64,000 nucleotides of DNA from Arthrobacter sp. zg-Y820 (GTDB lineage Bacteria; Actinomycetota; Actinomycetes; Actinomycetales; Micrococcaceae): NCBI RefSeq assembly GCF_030142155.1, contig NZ_CP126247.1:1674001-1738000 (forward strand). Direction: 5' to 3'. The notes below the pieces were generated by a model, which saw nothing but the letters and a program-made list of their open reading frames with translations, had not been told where the DNA came from and did no database searches. Numbering within the stretch: the stretch's first letter is position 1; each line of letters opens with the position of its first letter. Of the stretch, positions 55,416-64,000 are shown in pieces. The position numbers and the translations under genes are program-made.

Positions 55416-56231
55416 ATGAACACCAGCGCAGTCATTGAACGCAACAACGTCCGCGTGCTGGGACGCGCGGACGGACCGGTGCTGGTGCTGGTGCAGGGCT
55501 TTGGCTGCGACCAGGTGATCTGGAACCGCATCCTGCCGTTCTTCACGGAGACCTACAAAGTGGTGCTGTTCGATCATGTGGGAACCGGCGGAGCCGATCC
55601 CGAAGCTTACGGCGCTGCCAAATACGCCGTCCTGGAAGGTTACCTGCAGGATCTGATCGAGCTCCTGGATGCCTTGGACGTGCAGGATGCCACCGTCGTC
55701 GGGCACAGCATCGCTGGCACCATGGCGCTGGCTGCCTCGACGCGGAGTCCGCGGATTGCGCGTCTCGTCCTGCTCTGCACCTCACCCTGCTATGTCAATG
55801 ACGACGGGTACGTCGGCGGCTTCCGGCCGGAGGACATTGAGGGTGTCCTGGCTGCTGTGGAGGCCAATTACCCCCTTTGGGCCAGGGCGATGGCCCCGAA
55901 CATAGCGGGAGAGGACCCTGATTCCGAGATCAGCACCGAACTGGCCGAGGACATGTGCCGGTTGCGCCCAAAGTACGTTCGCGACTTCCTGCAGATGTCC
56001 TTCGCCGCGGATGTCCGGCAGCTGCTGCCCCAGGTTCCCGTCCCGGCCTTGATCCTGCAATCGCGGGGCGATCCGCTAACCCCGGAATCGGCCTCGCTGT
56101 TCCTGGACAAACAGCTTCCCAGCAGCACCCGTGTGGACCTGAAAGCCCTCGGAAACATGCCGCACCTCAGCTCACCCCGGGAGACGGCGGACGCCATTCT
56201 CGGTTACCTGAAGGCGAGTGCCAATGCCTAG
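55416..56231 (+). CDS. RsbQ-like alpha/beta hydrolase
   Basis: A 271-residue hydrolase very close in length and layout to RsbQ of Bacillus subtilis: it starts ERNNVRVLGRADGPVLVLVQ-GFGCDQ, and the catalytic triad is visible as Ser98 (VVGHSIAGTMAL), Asp219 (QSRGDPLTP) and His250 (GNMPHLSSP). RsbQ hydrolyses or binds an unknown small hydrophobic molecule and activates the PAS domain of the phosphatase RsbP; plant KAI2 and D14 are relatives. Here its stop codon overlaps the start of a PAS histidine kinase, the obvious partner. The ATG at 55416 gives the family N-terminus. Confidence 0.88.
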   Translation: MNTSAVIERNNVRVLGRADGPVLVLVQGFGCDQVIWNRILPFFTETYKVVLFDHVGTGGADPEAYGAAKYAVLEGYLQDLIELLDALDVQDATVVGHSIAGTMALAASTRSPRIARLVLLCTSPCYVNDDGYVGGFRPEDIEGVLAAVEANYPLWARAMAPNIAGEDPDSEISTELAEDMCRLRPKYVRDFLQMSFAADVRQLLPQVPVPALILQSRGDPLTPESASLFLDKQLPSSTRVDLKALGNMPHLSSPRETADAILGYLKASANA

Positions 56232-57840
56232 CGCTCCCAAGCACGGCAAAGTCCCGGAAAGCGCCGCCACAGCGGGTGGCACCGACTATGAGGCACATTT
56301 CCATCACGCGGCCTGCGGATATCTCGTCTTGACCACGGATGGATTCATTCTCGATGTTAACCGGACGCTTCTGACCTGGACAGGGCATTCCCGGGAAAAG
56401 CTGTTGGGCACAAATGTCGTGGATCTCCTGCCCATTGGAGATCAGGTGCTCTACGCCGCCTACGCGGTGCCCCAGCTGGCGGTGTCGGGGTGCTACAACG
56501 AAATGGCGGCGGAACTGGTGTCCGCGGCCGGAGAGCACATTCCGGTGCTCCTGTCCGGTGTGCGCTCGAAGAGCGAAAACAAAGGCGACGACATCGACGT
56601 CGACCGGATCGCAGTCTTCAACGCCTCCGAGCGCAGGCGCCATGAGCGGGAACTGCTGGCAGCCCTGCGGAAGGCTGAGGCGGCAGAGGCGGCGCGTGCC
56701 GCAGCCGAGGAGGAACTGCGGGAAAAGCAGAAGGCCCTGGTGGAAAAGGACCGCGTCCTGAAGGCCAGCCTGGCTGCGAGCAAGGAACGTGAGGCCTTGC
56801 TGAACACGGTCCTGAACGCTGTGGACGTGGGCCTGCTCGTGGTGGATAAGGACGGCGACGTTGTGCTGACCAACGCCCATCTGAAGTCCGCCTGGACCAG
56901 GGTCGCGGGGGAAATCGCCCCGGGCCGGGCACGGCCGTTTTTTGGTCCGGACCGCGTGACACCCCTTTGCGACGCCGAGAGCCCGCTGCGGCGGGCCGCC
57001 GCAGGGGAGTCCTTCTCGAATCAGCTGCTCTGGTTCGGCCCCCTCGACGGGGGACACCAGACTGCCCTCAGCGTGTCGGCCCGTCCCATCAAAACGGACG
57101 GAGCGCTCTCCGGATCGGTGGTGGCTTACACCGACGTTAGCCCGCTGGTCACCGCCCTCGCAGCGCAGGAGGAGTTCGTGGCCAGTGTCTCCCATGAGCT
57201 GCGCACCCCGCTGACGTCGATCATGGGCTATCTGGACCTCGCGTTGGACGAGGAGGGCTCGTCTCCGGAGGTGACCTCCGCGCTTCAGGTTGCACTGCGC
57301 AACTCCGAACGGCTGCTGGCCCTGGTTTCCGATCTGCTGTCGGTGGCATCCGGAGCTCAAAAAATCGACCGTCGGCCGGTGAACCTGGCCGAAATTGTCC
57401 GGTCCGGTATCGTCTCGATGGCGCCGAAAGCCCGTGCCAACCAGGTCGACCTGGTGACGGAGATTCCCGAGACCTTGACAGTGGAAGTCGATCCGCAGCG
57501 CCTGGCCCAAGTGGTGGATAACCTGCTGTCCAACGCCGTCAAGTATTCGCCCGACGGGGGCACCGTGAGGGTGGCGCTGTCCGAGGAGGGACAGGAAATC
57601 CGGCTCGAGGTGAGCGACACGGGGATCGGGATGGATGAGGGGGAACAGGACAAGGTTTTCACCAAGTTCTTCCGGGCGCACCGGGCTGTGACCTCGGCTG
57701 TTCCCGGTGTGGGACTGGGGCTGGTGATCACCAAGAGCATTCTGGAAGCACACGGCGGGGGCTTGAGTTTTGTCAGCAGTCCCGGGCAGGGAAGCGTGTT
57801 CACGGTTTCCCTGCCCCTGACCGCGGAAGGGCGGACGTAA
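56224..57840 (+). CDS. PAS-domain sensor histidine kinase paired with the RsbQ-like protein
   Basis: A 538-residue soluble histidine kinase. Residues about 15-130 are an RsbP-like PAS domain (HAACGYLVLTTDGFILDVNR, LLTWTGHSREKLLGTNVVDL), then a coiled coil (about 135-185), a second PAS (about 190-300), the dimerisation domain with His324 in SVSHELRTPLTSIMGYL, and the ATPase domain (DNLLSNAVKYSPDGG, DTGIGM, GVGLGLVITKSI). There is no membrane segment. The gene overlaps the RsbQ-like gene; no response regulator is adjacent. It likely reports the hydrolase product or state to an unlinked regulator. Confidence 0.88.
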   Translation: MPSAPKHGKVPESAATAGGTDYEAHFHHAACGYLVLTTDGFILDVNRTLLTWTGHSREKLLGTNVVDLLPIGDQVLYAAYAVPQLAVSGCYNEMAAELVSAAGEHIPVLLSGVRSKSENKGDDIDVDRIAVFNASERRRHERELLAALRKAEAAEAARAAAEEELREKQKALVEKDRVLKASLAASKEREALLNTVLNAVDVGLLVVDKDGDVVLTNAHLKSAWTRVAGEIAPGRARPFFGPDRVTPLCDAESPLRRAAAGESFSNQLLWFGPLDGGHQTALSVSARPIKTDGALSGSVVAYTDVSPLVTALAAQEEFVASVSHELRTPLTSIMGYLDLALDEEGSSPEVTSALQVALRNSERLLALVSDLLSVASGAQKIDRRPVNLAEIVRSGIVSMAPKARANQVDLVTEIPETLTVEVDPQRLAQVVDNLLSNAVKYSPDGGTVRVALSEEGQEIRLEVSDTGIGMDEGEQDKVFTKFFRAHRAVTSAVPGVGLGLVITKSILEAHGGGLSFVSSPGQGSVFTVSLPLTAEGRT

Positions 57841-57865
57841 GGCGCAGCCGTGCAAAGCTGTGACC

Positions 57866-58468
57866 ATGGATCCGAAGACCGCAACTCTGCTCTGGCCCGC
57901 CGTCGACCCGGCTCACGGCAACGTGCGCCTGCGCAGGTTTCGGGACGAGGACGCGGGAATGGCCCGGGAGCTGTCCCTGGACGACTACGTCCCGACAATC
58001 GGCACCCTTCCGCCCCGGGCCACCGCGGACCAGGCGCTGGCGTGGGTGGAACGTCAGCGCCGGCACCATGTTCGGGGAACCGGGTTTGCCTTCTGCATCG
58101 CCGACGCCGAATCCGACCGGCCCCTGGGGCAAATCGGACTGTGGACCCGGGAGCTGGCCGCGGGCCGCGCCCATGCCGGCTACGGCGTCGCACCCTTTGC
58201 GCGCGGCCGCCGTGTTGCCGCCAGTGCGCTGCTGGCCCTGCTGGACTTCGGCTGGACGATTCCAGGGCTGCATCGGGTGGAGCTGTTTATCGAGCCGTGG
58301 AACACAGCTTCCACCAGGAGCGCTGAATACGCCGGTTTTTCCCGGGAAGGCCTGCTCCGCAGCCACCAGGAAATCGCAGGTGAGCGCAGGGACATGCTCC
58401 TTTATGCGGCCATACGGGATGCGGGACGGCCCGCCATTGACTCCCCAGCCGCAACTCCCGGACAGTAG
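57866..58468 (+). CDS. GNAT family N-acetyltransferase
   Basis: A 200-residue acetyltransferase of the RimJ/RimL type: VRLRRFRDEDAGMARELS at the start, the acetyl-CoA region GYGVAPFARGRRVAASALLA and the typical HRVELFIEPWNTASTRSAEY followed by AGFSREGLLRSHQEI. Such enzymes acetylate protein N-termini or small molecules; the substrate is unknown. It begins 25 bp after the kinase gene (an in-frame GTG at 57860 is an alternative start) and 4 bp before the next gene, so it is likely in the same operon. Confidence 0.88.
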   Translation: MDPKTATLLWPAVDPAHGNVRLRRFRDEDAGMARELSLDDYVPTIGTLPPRATADQALAWVERQRRHHVRGTGFAFCIADAESDRPLGQIGLWTRELAAGRAHAGYGVAPFARGRRVAASALLALLDFGWTIPGLHRVELFIEPWNTASTRSAEYAGFSREGLLRSHQEIAGERRDMLLYAAIRDAGRPAIDSPAATPGQ

Positions 58469-58472
58469 GTCC

Positions 58473-59603
58473 ATGCCGGAAACCGCCGCACCGCTGTGGG
58501 ACAGCCTGGCCGCGGCCGTGCGCTCGGGCTGGTGCCCGGGGCTGGTGGCCGGGGTCCGGATCAATGGACGAACCGAAATCTTCGCCACCGGATCCCTGGA
58601 CCTGAGCCGAACGCAGCCCATGGCCGAGGACACCCCCTTCCGCATCTCCTCGCTCAGCAAGATCATCGGCGGCGCACTCGCCCTGACCCTGGTGGCGGAC
58701 GGCACGCTGGGACTGGACGACGACGTCGCCCGCTGGCTCCCGGCCCTGGCCAACCCCCGCGTCCTCGCCACCCCGGATGCCCCGCTGTCGATGACCGTTC
58801 CGGCGCGCGGACCCATCACGCTGCGGCACCTGCTGACCTTCACCGCCGGCTTGGGCATCGACTACGCGGCCACCCCGTACGCCGCGGCCACCCGGGACCT
58901 GCTGTGGGGCCCCGCTCCGCCGGCCATGACCCCGGAGGAGTACCTGACCCGGGTAAGCGAGCTGCCGCTGGCCCACCAGCCGGGGGAGCGCTGGATGTAT
59001 CACGCCAGTGCCGACGTGCTCTCGGTGCTGCTGCCCGCCGCAGCCGTTCAGCCGCTGGGCCAGCTCGTGCAGGAGCGGATCAGCGGCCCGTTCCGGTTGA
59101 CCGCCACCGGCTTCCCCACCGGAACCGAACACTTTCCGACGGTTTATGAGGCCGACGACGACGGTCGGCTGCGCGAGGCAGTGACCTACCGCGACGCGCT
59201 GGCCGGCCCGCCGCGGTTTGAGTCCCTGGCCGGAGGAATGGTGTCCACGGTCCCTGATTTCCTGCACTTCCTGACCGCCCTGGCGAAAGACACGGTGCTG
59301 CCGCCGGCACTGCGGCAGCAGATGACCGCGGACCAGCTGACCTCTCCGCAGCGGGCCGGCATGGCGGAAATGGCAGGGCCCGACGAGTCCTGGGGCTTCA
59401 TGACCGCCGTCCAGGTCGGTCTGGGGGCGCCCTGGTCTGAACCGGGAATGTGGGGCTGGGCCGGCGGCTCCGGCGTCAGCGCCGCGGTCTATCCGAACGG
59501 AGATATCGGCGTCATCTTCACCCAGCGCTTCCTTGGCGGCCCGCAGGACACCTTCGGCCTCTTCTGGGAACCGTTCAGCGCCCTCCGGAAGGGTCTTCGC
59601 TGA
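58473..59603 (+). CDS. serine hydrolase of the beta-lactamase class C/esterase family
   Basis: A 376-residue protein with the beta-lactamase fold. The active-site SxxK is S60-L-S-K63 in FRISSLSKIIGGAL. The second motif, usually YxN, appears as WMYHASADVLSVL, as in family VIII esterases and carboxypeptidase-like proteins, and GWAGGSGVSAAVYP may be the third (HxG-like) motif. There is no signal peptide, so it is probably a cytoplasmic esterase rather than a resistance beta-lactamase. The ATG is 4 bp after the GNAT stop codon. Confidence 0.85.
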   Translation: MPETAAPLWDSLAAAVRSGWCPGLVAGVRINGRTEIFATGSLDLSRTQPMAEDTPFRISSLSKIIGGALALTLVADGTLGLDDDVARWLPALANPRVLATPDAPLSMTVPARGPITLRHLLTFTAGLGIDYAATPYAAATRDLLWGPAPPAMTPEEYLTRVSELPLAHQPGERWMYHASADVLSVLLPAAAVQPLGQLVQERISGPFRLTATGFPTGTEHFPTVYEADDDGRLREAVTYRDALAGPPRFESLAGGMVSTVPDFLHFLTALAKDTVLPPALRQQMTADQLTSPQRAGMAEMAGPDESWGFMTAVQVGLGAPWSEPGMWGWAGGSGVSAAVYPNGDIGVIFTQRFLGGPQDTFGLFWEPFSALRKGLR

Positions 59604-59748
59604 GCGGCTTTCCGAGGAGCGGGCGACTCAGCATGAACCTTGGTTGAACCTTCAGCAAAACGGTATTAGTCTTCTAAGGACCCAAGACCGGGTTGAATGT
59701 CAAGGGTGTTTGGCGAAAAACGCGGCATCAGGAAGGCGAGGTGTTGCC

Positions 59749-61302
59749 ATGTCTGGCCGGATTCTCAATGCGACCCGGCGGGTCGCCGTCGCCATGGGAC
59801 AGATCCTCGTCTATGTCCTGATCTGGGCCGGGCTTGCGCTGCTCATCGCCGCCGTCGGCATCCGTTTCTACTGGGGCGAAATCTCCGTTAACCAGATGCT
59901 CCTGAACCTCGTGTCCGTGGAAATCGACGGCGGGGGCGGAGCCATCGTCTGGGCCGGCATTCTGGGGATCGGCGTCGCACCAGTGCTGATTACTGCCGCG
60001 ATCGCCCTGTGGCACCAATCCCGCGGCCGCAAGCGCCGCCGCAACGGCGACGACATGCGTCCCCGGCACGCACCGTGGCTGGTGCGCACCGTCTCTGCCG
60101 TCCTGGTGGGCGCGGTGGTCGTCGGCGGCACCACGGCCTTCACCACCACGGTGGGCATGGGGGATTACCTAAAGGCGGCGAACTCTCCGTACAACGTCGG
60201 CGACTACTACGTGGAGCCAACAATCACCGGCGACGGAGCCAAACGCAATCTGGTCCTGATCTATCTGGAGTCCGGCGAAGCCACCCTGGCCGACGACCAG
60301 CTCTTCGAAAAAGACGCGTTCGCTCCTCTGAAGGAGGCCACCGACGCCGCAGACGGCTGGCAGAGCGTGGACAACTTCCAGCAGTACAACGGCGGAGGCT
60401 GGACCATGGCCGGGCTCGTCTCAACGCAGTGCGGCCTGCCGCTGAAGGGCACCGGTTCGGCGGGCAGCAGCGGCGCCAGGGAGGTCGACGAGGACGGCGA
60501 CACCTATCTGGGCGGGTCCACCTGCGTCGGTGACGTTCTCGAGGAGCACGGCTACAACAACGTTTTCCTGGGCGGCGCCAATTCCTCCTTCGCCGCGAAG
60601 GACACCTTCCTGAGCAGCCACGGCTACTCCGAGGTCAAGGGCCTTGCCGATTGGCGCGCGGCCGGCGAACCGGAGGAGAGCTTCCGCAGCGACTGGGGCC
60701 TGAGCGACGAACGCCTCATGGCCCAGGCCAAGGACAGGATTGACCAGCTGCACGCCGAGGCCGAACAGACCGGCCGGCCGTTCAACCTCTCCATGCTGAC
60801 GCTGGACACCCACGAGCCGGTGCACATTTACGATTACTGCAACGTGGACACGCAGAACAAGGTCACGTCGGCGTTCTCCTGCTCCCTGACCCAGGTCGCC
60901 GGGTTTGTGGACCACATGAAGGAGAAGGGATACCTCGAAGACACTGCCGTGGTGATCATGGGCGACCACCTCAAGCACATGAGCGCCGGTGACGCCTTCC
61001 ACGAGCAGCTGGACCACCACGGGAACCGCACCATCTTCAACCGGATCTGGGTTCCGGGCGGGGAAAACAGCATTGAACTGCGCTCCGGCGGCGACCAGCT
61101 GAACATGTACCCCACAATCCTGGAAGCCGTCGGCTTGACCCTGAAGAACCATGAGGCGGGGCTGGGCGTGTCCGCGTTCGCCCCGGCGGTCCCGGAGGGG
61201 TCGGCCCAGGCGATGGAGCCCGAGGCCTATGCCGAACTGCTGGAATCGCTGTCCCCGCAGTTCTACGCGGAGGCCTGGGCCGGTCAGGACCCCGCCCAGT
61301 AG
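59749..61302 (+). CDS. LTA synthase/phosphoglycerol transferase family protein
   Basis: A 517-residue membrane enzyme of the sulfatase superfamily. Three membrane segments (about residues 15-35, 60-85, 105-130) lead to an outside catalytic domain: metal-binding NLVLIYLESGEATLAD, the nucleophile Thr in GGGWTMAGLVSTQCGLP, TLDTHEPVH and VVIMGDHLKHM. The GWT-AG-SQCG pattern is closest to MdoB/OpgB-type phosphoglycerol transferases. It likely adds glycerol phosphate to a cell-wall or membrane glycopolymer. The end overlaps the convergent luciferase-domain gene by 19 bp. Confidence 0.9.
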   Translation: MSGRILNATRRVAVAMGQILVYVLIWAGLALLIAAVGIRFYWGEISVNQMLLNLVSVEIDGGGGAIVWAGILGIGVAPVLITAAIALWHQSRGRKRRRNGDDMRPRHAPWLVRTVSAVLVGAVVVGGTTAFTTTVGMGDYLKAANSPYNVGDYYVEPTITGDGAKRNLVLIYLESGEATLADDQLFEKDAFAPLKEATDAADGWQSVDNFQQYNGGGWTMAGLVSTQCGLPLKGTGSAGSSGAREVDEDGDTYLGGSTCVGDVLEEHGYNNVFLGGANSSFAAKDTFLSSHGYSEVKGLADWRAAGEPEESFRSDWGLSDERLMAQAKDRIDQLHAEAEQTGRPFNLSMLTLDTHEPVHIYDYCNVDTQNKVTSAFSCSLTQVAGFVDHMKEKGYLEDTAVVIMGDHLKHMSAGDAFHEQLDHHGNRTIFNRIWVPGGENSIELRSGGDQLNMYPTILEAVGLTLKNHEAGLGVSAFAPAVPEGSAQAMEPEAYAELLESLSPQFYAEAWAGQDPAQ

Positions 61303-61811
61303 CTCCCGCCGAGGCCCAAGATGCGGCCGCGCTGGTCGGCGGGGGATCCGCCGGCTGCCAGATAGGCTTCCTCCACCACCGCAGCACAGACGGCGAAGTC
61401 GTCCGCGTCGCGCGGCCCGTAGAGCATGATCACGATCGGCGGTATCACGCCGGGGGCCACCAGGCAGTGGTACTCAGCCCAGCCGGCGGCGATCAGTCGC
61501 TCGGCCAATTCGGTGGGAACGTTCAGGTGCAGACTGCCGTCGGAGGGGGGATGGATGTGTCCCCACTCGCCGCCCAGAATGGCAGGCAGCGTCGGCGGCT
61601 CCGGCGGCGCGTTGAGGTAGAAGGCGACGGCGCCGGGAACCGAGACCTGACTGGATCCGCGGCTGACCCCGGGCAGCGCCAGTGCATGGTCGCGCAGCCG
61701 GTCCTGCAGCTCGACCGGCGCGATCTGATCAAGCTGGGTGTGCGGGCTGGTCGGCGTCGTCGCGGGCCGCGGTCCGTGCCGCAGGGGCACATGGAGTTCC
61801 GGAGCGTTCAT
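61284..61811 (-). CDS. luciferase-domain (DUF5519-like) protein
   Basis: A 175-residue protein resembling the 'luciferase' family (PF17648): VPGAVAFYLN, then GGEWGHIHPPSDGSLHLNVP, TELAERLIAAGWAEYHCL and the C-terminal IVIMLYGPRDADDFAVCAAV. The name comes from distant similarity to a fungal luciferase; bacterial members have no known light-emitting activity and the true function is open. The ATG at 61811 has a GGGAGAA site; the open frame extends to 61865. Confidence 0.8.
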   Translation of the reverse strand: MNAPELHVPLRHGPRPATTPTSPHTQLDQIAPVELQDRLRDHALALPGVSRGSSQVSVPGAVAFYLNAPPEPPTLPAILGGEWGHIHPPSDGSLHLNVPTELAERLIAAGWAEYHCLVAPGVIPPIVIMLYGPRDADDFAVCAAVVEEAYLAAGGSPADQRGRILGLGGSYWAGS

Positions 61812-61928
61812 TGTTCTCCCTGTTCGGTGGGCAGGTCTTCGGGCCCATGGGTGTTTTGTGGCCACTGCTGACAGTCAACACGATCGACCGATGCCATGGC
61901 GGTTTGTCCTGGTCTTTATGGCACTGCC

Positions 61929-62945
61929 CTACTCGAACGTTACGACGACCTTGTCCGCGGCGCCCGGAGTCTGCGCCAGAGCGAGGGCATCCAAGGCCCG
62001 GTCGAAGGGCAGCTTGTCGCTGATGATCAGCGCATACTTCTGCCAGTTTTCGATGATGTCCTCGGTGACCTCGAAGATCTCGGTCGGATAGCCCATGGCA
62101 AACACGATGGTCAGCTCCGTGGTGAGGATGGACCCGAAGTCGAGCTCAACCGGCTTCTTGTGGACGGCGACAATGCCGAGCGTTGCGCCCTGCTTGGCGA
62201 TGCCGGCAACGGTGGCCGGGATGACCGGTGCGCCGGCGGCATCGAGGAAGATGTCGGTGCCGGAGCGCACACCGCGGACCATCATGCTCGATCCGTCCCC
62301 GTGCAGCTCCACGAGCCTGGCGGCCACGTCTTCGTCAGCGGAGTTGATGACGGCGTCAGCGCCGATTTGCAGGGCCTTCTCCAGCCGGGACGGAATGAGG
62401 TCTACGACGACGATGTGACTGACTCCGCGGCGGCGGTACCCCAGGAGCGCCCCAAGCCCGATCGGCCCGGCGCCGAAAATGACCACTCTGTCACCGGGCC
62501 TGGGCTCGGTGCGGTTCACGGCATGAAGGGCCACCGCCATCGGTTCGTTCAGGGCCGCCACCTCCCACGGAATGTCCTTGGGGATGACCTTGAGCTGGCG
62601 TCCGGGCTCTGCGTCCCGGACCACCACATACTCGGAGAGCGCGCCCTGCGCGCCGCCGCTGCCCAGCAGGCCGTCGGTGAAGGCCATCGTGTCGATGACC
62701 ACGTGGTCGCCCACGGTGAGACCGTCGACGTCGGCCCCTGCCTCGGCCACCTCGGCGGCAGGTTCGTGGCCCAGCGGCGTGGCGCCCTGCCGCGGCGGAA
62801 TCCCGCCTATCTGGCTGTACATGGCATCGGAACCGCAGATTCCACAGGCCTTGATCTTCAGCAGGACATCGTGGGGGCCGACCGCGGGCCGGTCCACCTC
62901 AACCCATTCGTTGGTGTTTGGACCGGTGACGTAAACAGCCTTCAT
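61929..62945 (-). CDS. zinc-type alcohol dehydrogenase (MDR family), structural-zinc lobe missing
   Basis: A 338-residue medium-chain dehydrogenase of the sorbitol/threonine dehydrogenase type. Catalytic zinc ligands are visible in KACGICGSDAMY and PLGHEPAAEVAEAG, and the NAD-binding motif is VVIFGAGPIGLGALLGYRRRG. The four-cysteine structural-zinc loop normally found around residue 90-110 is absent; instead VVIDTMAFTDGLLGSGGAQG leads straight to ALSEYVV. The ATG at 62945 has an AAGGAG site; the frame upstream to 63641 overlaps the divergent membrane gene and is spurious. Substrate unknown; polyols or related alcohols are likely by family. Confidence 0.9.
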   Translation of the reverse strand: MKAVYVTGPNTNEWVEVDRPAVGPHDVLLKIKACGICGSDAMYSQIGGIPPRQGATPLGHEPAAEVAEAGADVDGLTVGDHVVIDTMAFTDGLLGSGGAQGALSEYVVVRDAEPGRQLKVIPKDIPWEVAALNEPMAVALHAVNRTEPRPGDRVVIFGAGPIGLGALLGYRRRGVSHIVVVDLIPSRLEKALQIGADAVINSADEDVAARLVELHGDGSSMMVRGVRSGTDIFLDAAGAPVIPATVAGIAKQGATLGIVAVHKKPVELDFGSILTTELTIVFAMGYPTEIFEVTEDIIENWQKYALIISDKLPFDRALDALALAQTPGAADKVVVTFE

Positions 62946-63066
62946 AGCGGTGTTCTCCTTTGGTGCTCCCGGGAATGTCCCTGACCAGAATATTACGCGG
63001 GGGTTGAATGGGGTCTCCGGCGTTGTGTCCACCACAGGCAAGGGGCTGGCCGTGTGAGTATTGCCC

Positions 63067-64000
63067 ATGACTAATTCGCAACGGCGGGCAGCGCATGGCT
63101 GGGCCGTGGTTTTGGCGGCGACAGCACTGATCGCGTTTATTGTTGCCACCGGATTGTTCCTGGGCGATGCCATGCTGCTCCCCGGCGTCAATATGCTCCG
63201 GTTCCTCCTGGCGGCGTTTGTTGGGCCACTCGCCTTCGCCGTCTCAGTTGTCCTGGTGCTGTACTCATCCGAGCGGCTCTCCGGCGCGGCGGCATTCCGG
63301 ACCGCGGCAGGTGCGGCAGCGGCCTGCGGGCTGGCGGCCGCGAGCGTGGCCAGCTGGTCGGTTGGTTTCGACGCGGCCGATGCGGGACGTGAACTCAGCT
63401 GGTTTGCATCATCGACGTTTTTGTTCTTTTTTCTCGCCTGGGCTGCCGGCACGTTCAGCCTGTACACACCGGTCAGATCGGTGCTGAACGAGATGCGCCG
63501 CCGGCCGGTTCCACGTCTGCAGGGTGTGGTCCTGGCAGCTGTTTCTGCCTTTGCCCTCGGGGGACTGCTGCTGCTGGCACAATTGGTCGGCTCCCTGGCG
63601 GCGGTCCTGCTGCTGGTCCTGGTCCTGCGCTCGGGCAGCACGGCTCAGCCCGCTGCGGCTCCCCGGCCTTCCCCGGCGGAGAGGCCGTCGTTCTCGCCGG
63701 GGCGCACCTTGGCAGAGACCCGGCGGCGAGATGCCGCTGTTGGTGCCGCGGCGCTGGCCAGCGCTGTCGTGGGACTCGGCTGTGCCGTGTTTGCCCTCAC
63801 CGGCAGCAGCTGGGCATCACTGGCCACCGATGGCACGCAGGCCATGAACATTGGCCTGGCCGGCGGCGCACTGGCAGCCATTCCCGCGGCCCTTGCTGCG
63901 GGCGCGGCTCTGGCCGCGGGTTTGGGCAGCGTCATGCACTGGTCGGCCGGGTTGCTGTCCGCGGGTCTTGTCCTGGAAGCGGCCGCCCAATTCGCAGGTG
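63067..64000 (+). CDS. membrane protein, 3' end outside the window
   Basis: From the ATG at 63067 (MTNSQRRAAHGWAVVL) the frame stays open to the window end, 311 codons. It encodes about eight hydrophobic segments (for example VVLAATALIAFIVATGLFL, FLFFFLAWAAGTF, LAAIPAALAAGAALAAGL) and a hydrophilic loop near residues 205-225. Codon use is typical of the genome. No ribosome site is evident and the family was not recognised. Divergent from the alcohol dehydrogenase gene. Confidence 0.75.
   Translation, partial: MTNSQRRAAHGWAVVLAATALIAFIVATGLFLGDAMLLPGVNMLRFLLAAFVGPLAFAVSVVLVLYSSERLSGAAAFRTAAGAAAACGLAAASVASWSVGFDAADAGRELSWFASSTFLFFFLAWAAGTFSLYTPVRSVLNEMRRRPVPRLQGVVLAAVSAFALGGLLLLAQLVGSLAAVLLLVLVLRSGSTAQPAAAPRPSPAERPSFSPGRTLAETRRRDAAVGAAALASAVVGLGCAVFALTGSSWASLATDGTQAMNIGLAGGALAAIPAALAAGAALAAGLGSVMHWSAGLLSAGLVLEAAAQFAG

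Overview
The window is high-GC actinobacterial DNA, most likely from Arthrobacter or a close relative in the Micrococcaceae. The evidence is the gene order (hisI, trpE, two conserved small membrane genes, trpC-trpB-trpA, lgt, gltB-gltD, pyk, an ANTAR response regulator, tRNA-Leu), the strong G/C preference at third codon positions, and several start codons that sit 6-7 nt after a TANNNT box, as expected for leaderless mRNAs. No rRNA, CRISPR array or replication origin was seen.

Layout. (1) 1-16.4 kb is a conserved core: a TIGR03085-type protein, hisI, the tryptophan cluster (trpE, a Trp-operon membrane protein, an HGxxPAAW protein, trpC, trpB, trpA; no trpD, trpF or trpG here), lgt, glutamate synthase gltBD and pyk, closed by a strong terminator. 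(2) 16.4-18.5 kb holds a deletion scar where a small membrane gene and a MalT-like LuxR gene face each other, both cut at the same point, followed by pdtaR and tRNA-Leu(CAA). (3) 18.5-29.8 kb is an accessory island next to the tRNA. It holds a decayed IS481 transposase, a frameshifted gene remnant, a TauE/SafE exporter, a cluster of large surface-type proteins without signal peptides (a BNR propeller, an M43 metalloprotease with seven near-identical FG-GAP repeats, small partner proteins, a lipoprotein), a truncated glgB, and long stretches without convincing genes. Four pairs of a GTAACGC-like heptamer, each repeated at exactly 11 bp, occur only here; two precede the propeller and protease operons.

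(4) 29.8-37.7 kb has a 5'-3' exonuclease, a NUDIX hydrolase, two YhgE/Pip-type membrane proteins (one an internal duplication) and their likely XRE-cupin and TetR regulators. (5) 37.9-42.6 kb is a complete ytfQRT-yjfF-like sugar ABC transporter operon with a LacI-type operator and an intergenic hairpin. (6) 42.7-48.8 kb has a bile-acid-symporter family protein, an unknown membrane protein, an SDR, and a SorC-family regulator divergent from glpD. (7) 48.9-54.8 kb has a CarD-family protein, an MFS exporter plus MarR operon with two clear operators, and an ABC exporter divergent from another MarR gene. (8) 55.4-59.6 kb is an apparent operon of an RsbQ-like hydrolase, a PAS histidine kinase, a GNAT and a serine hydrolase. 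(9) 59.7-64 kb holds an LTA-synthase-like phosphoglycerol transferase, a luciferase-domain protein, an alcohol dehydrogenase and a membrane gene running off the end.

The observations most likely to be new are the 11-bp heptamer regulon of the island together with its signal-peptide-less propeller/protease cassette, and the RsbQ-type hydrolase joined to a PAS histidine kinase in place of the usual RsbP phosphatase.
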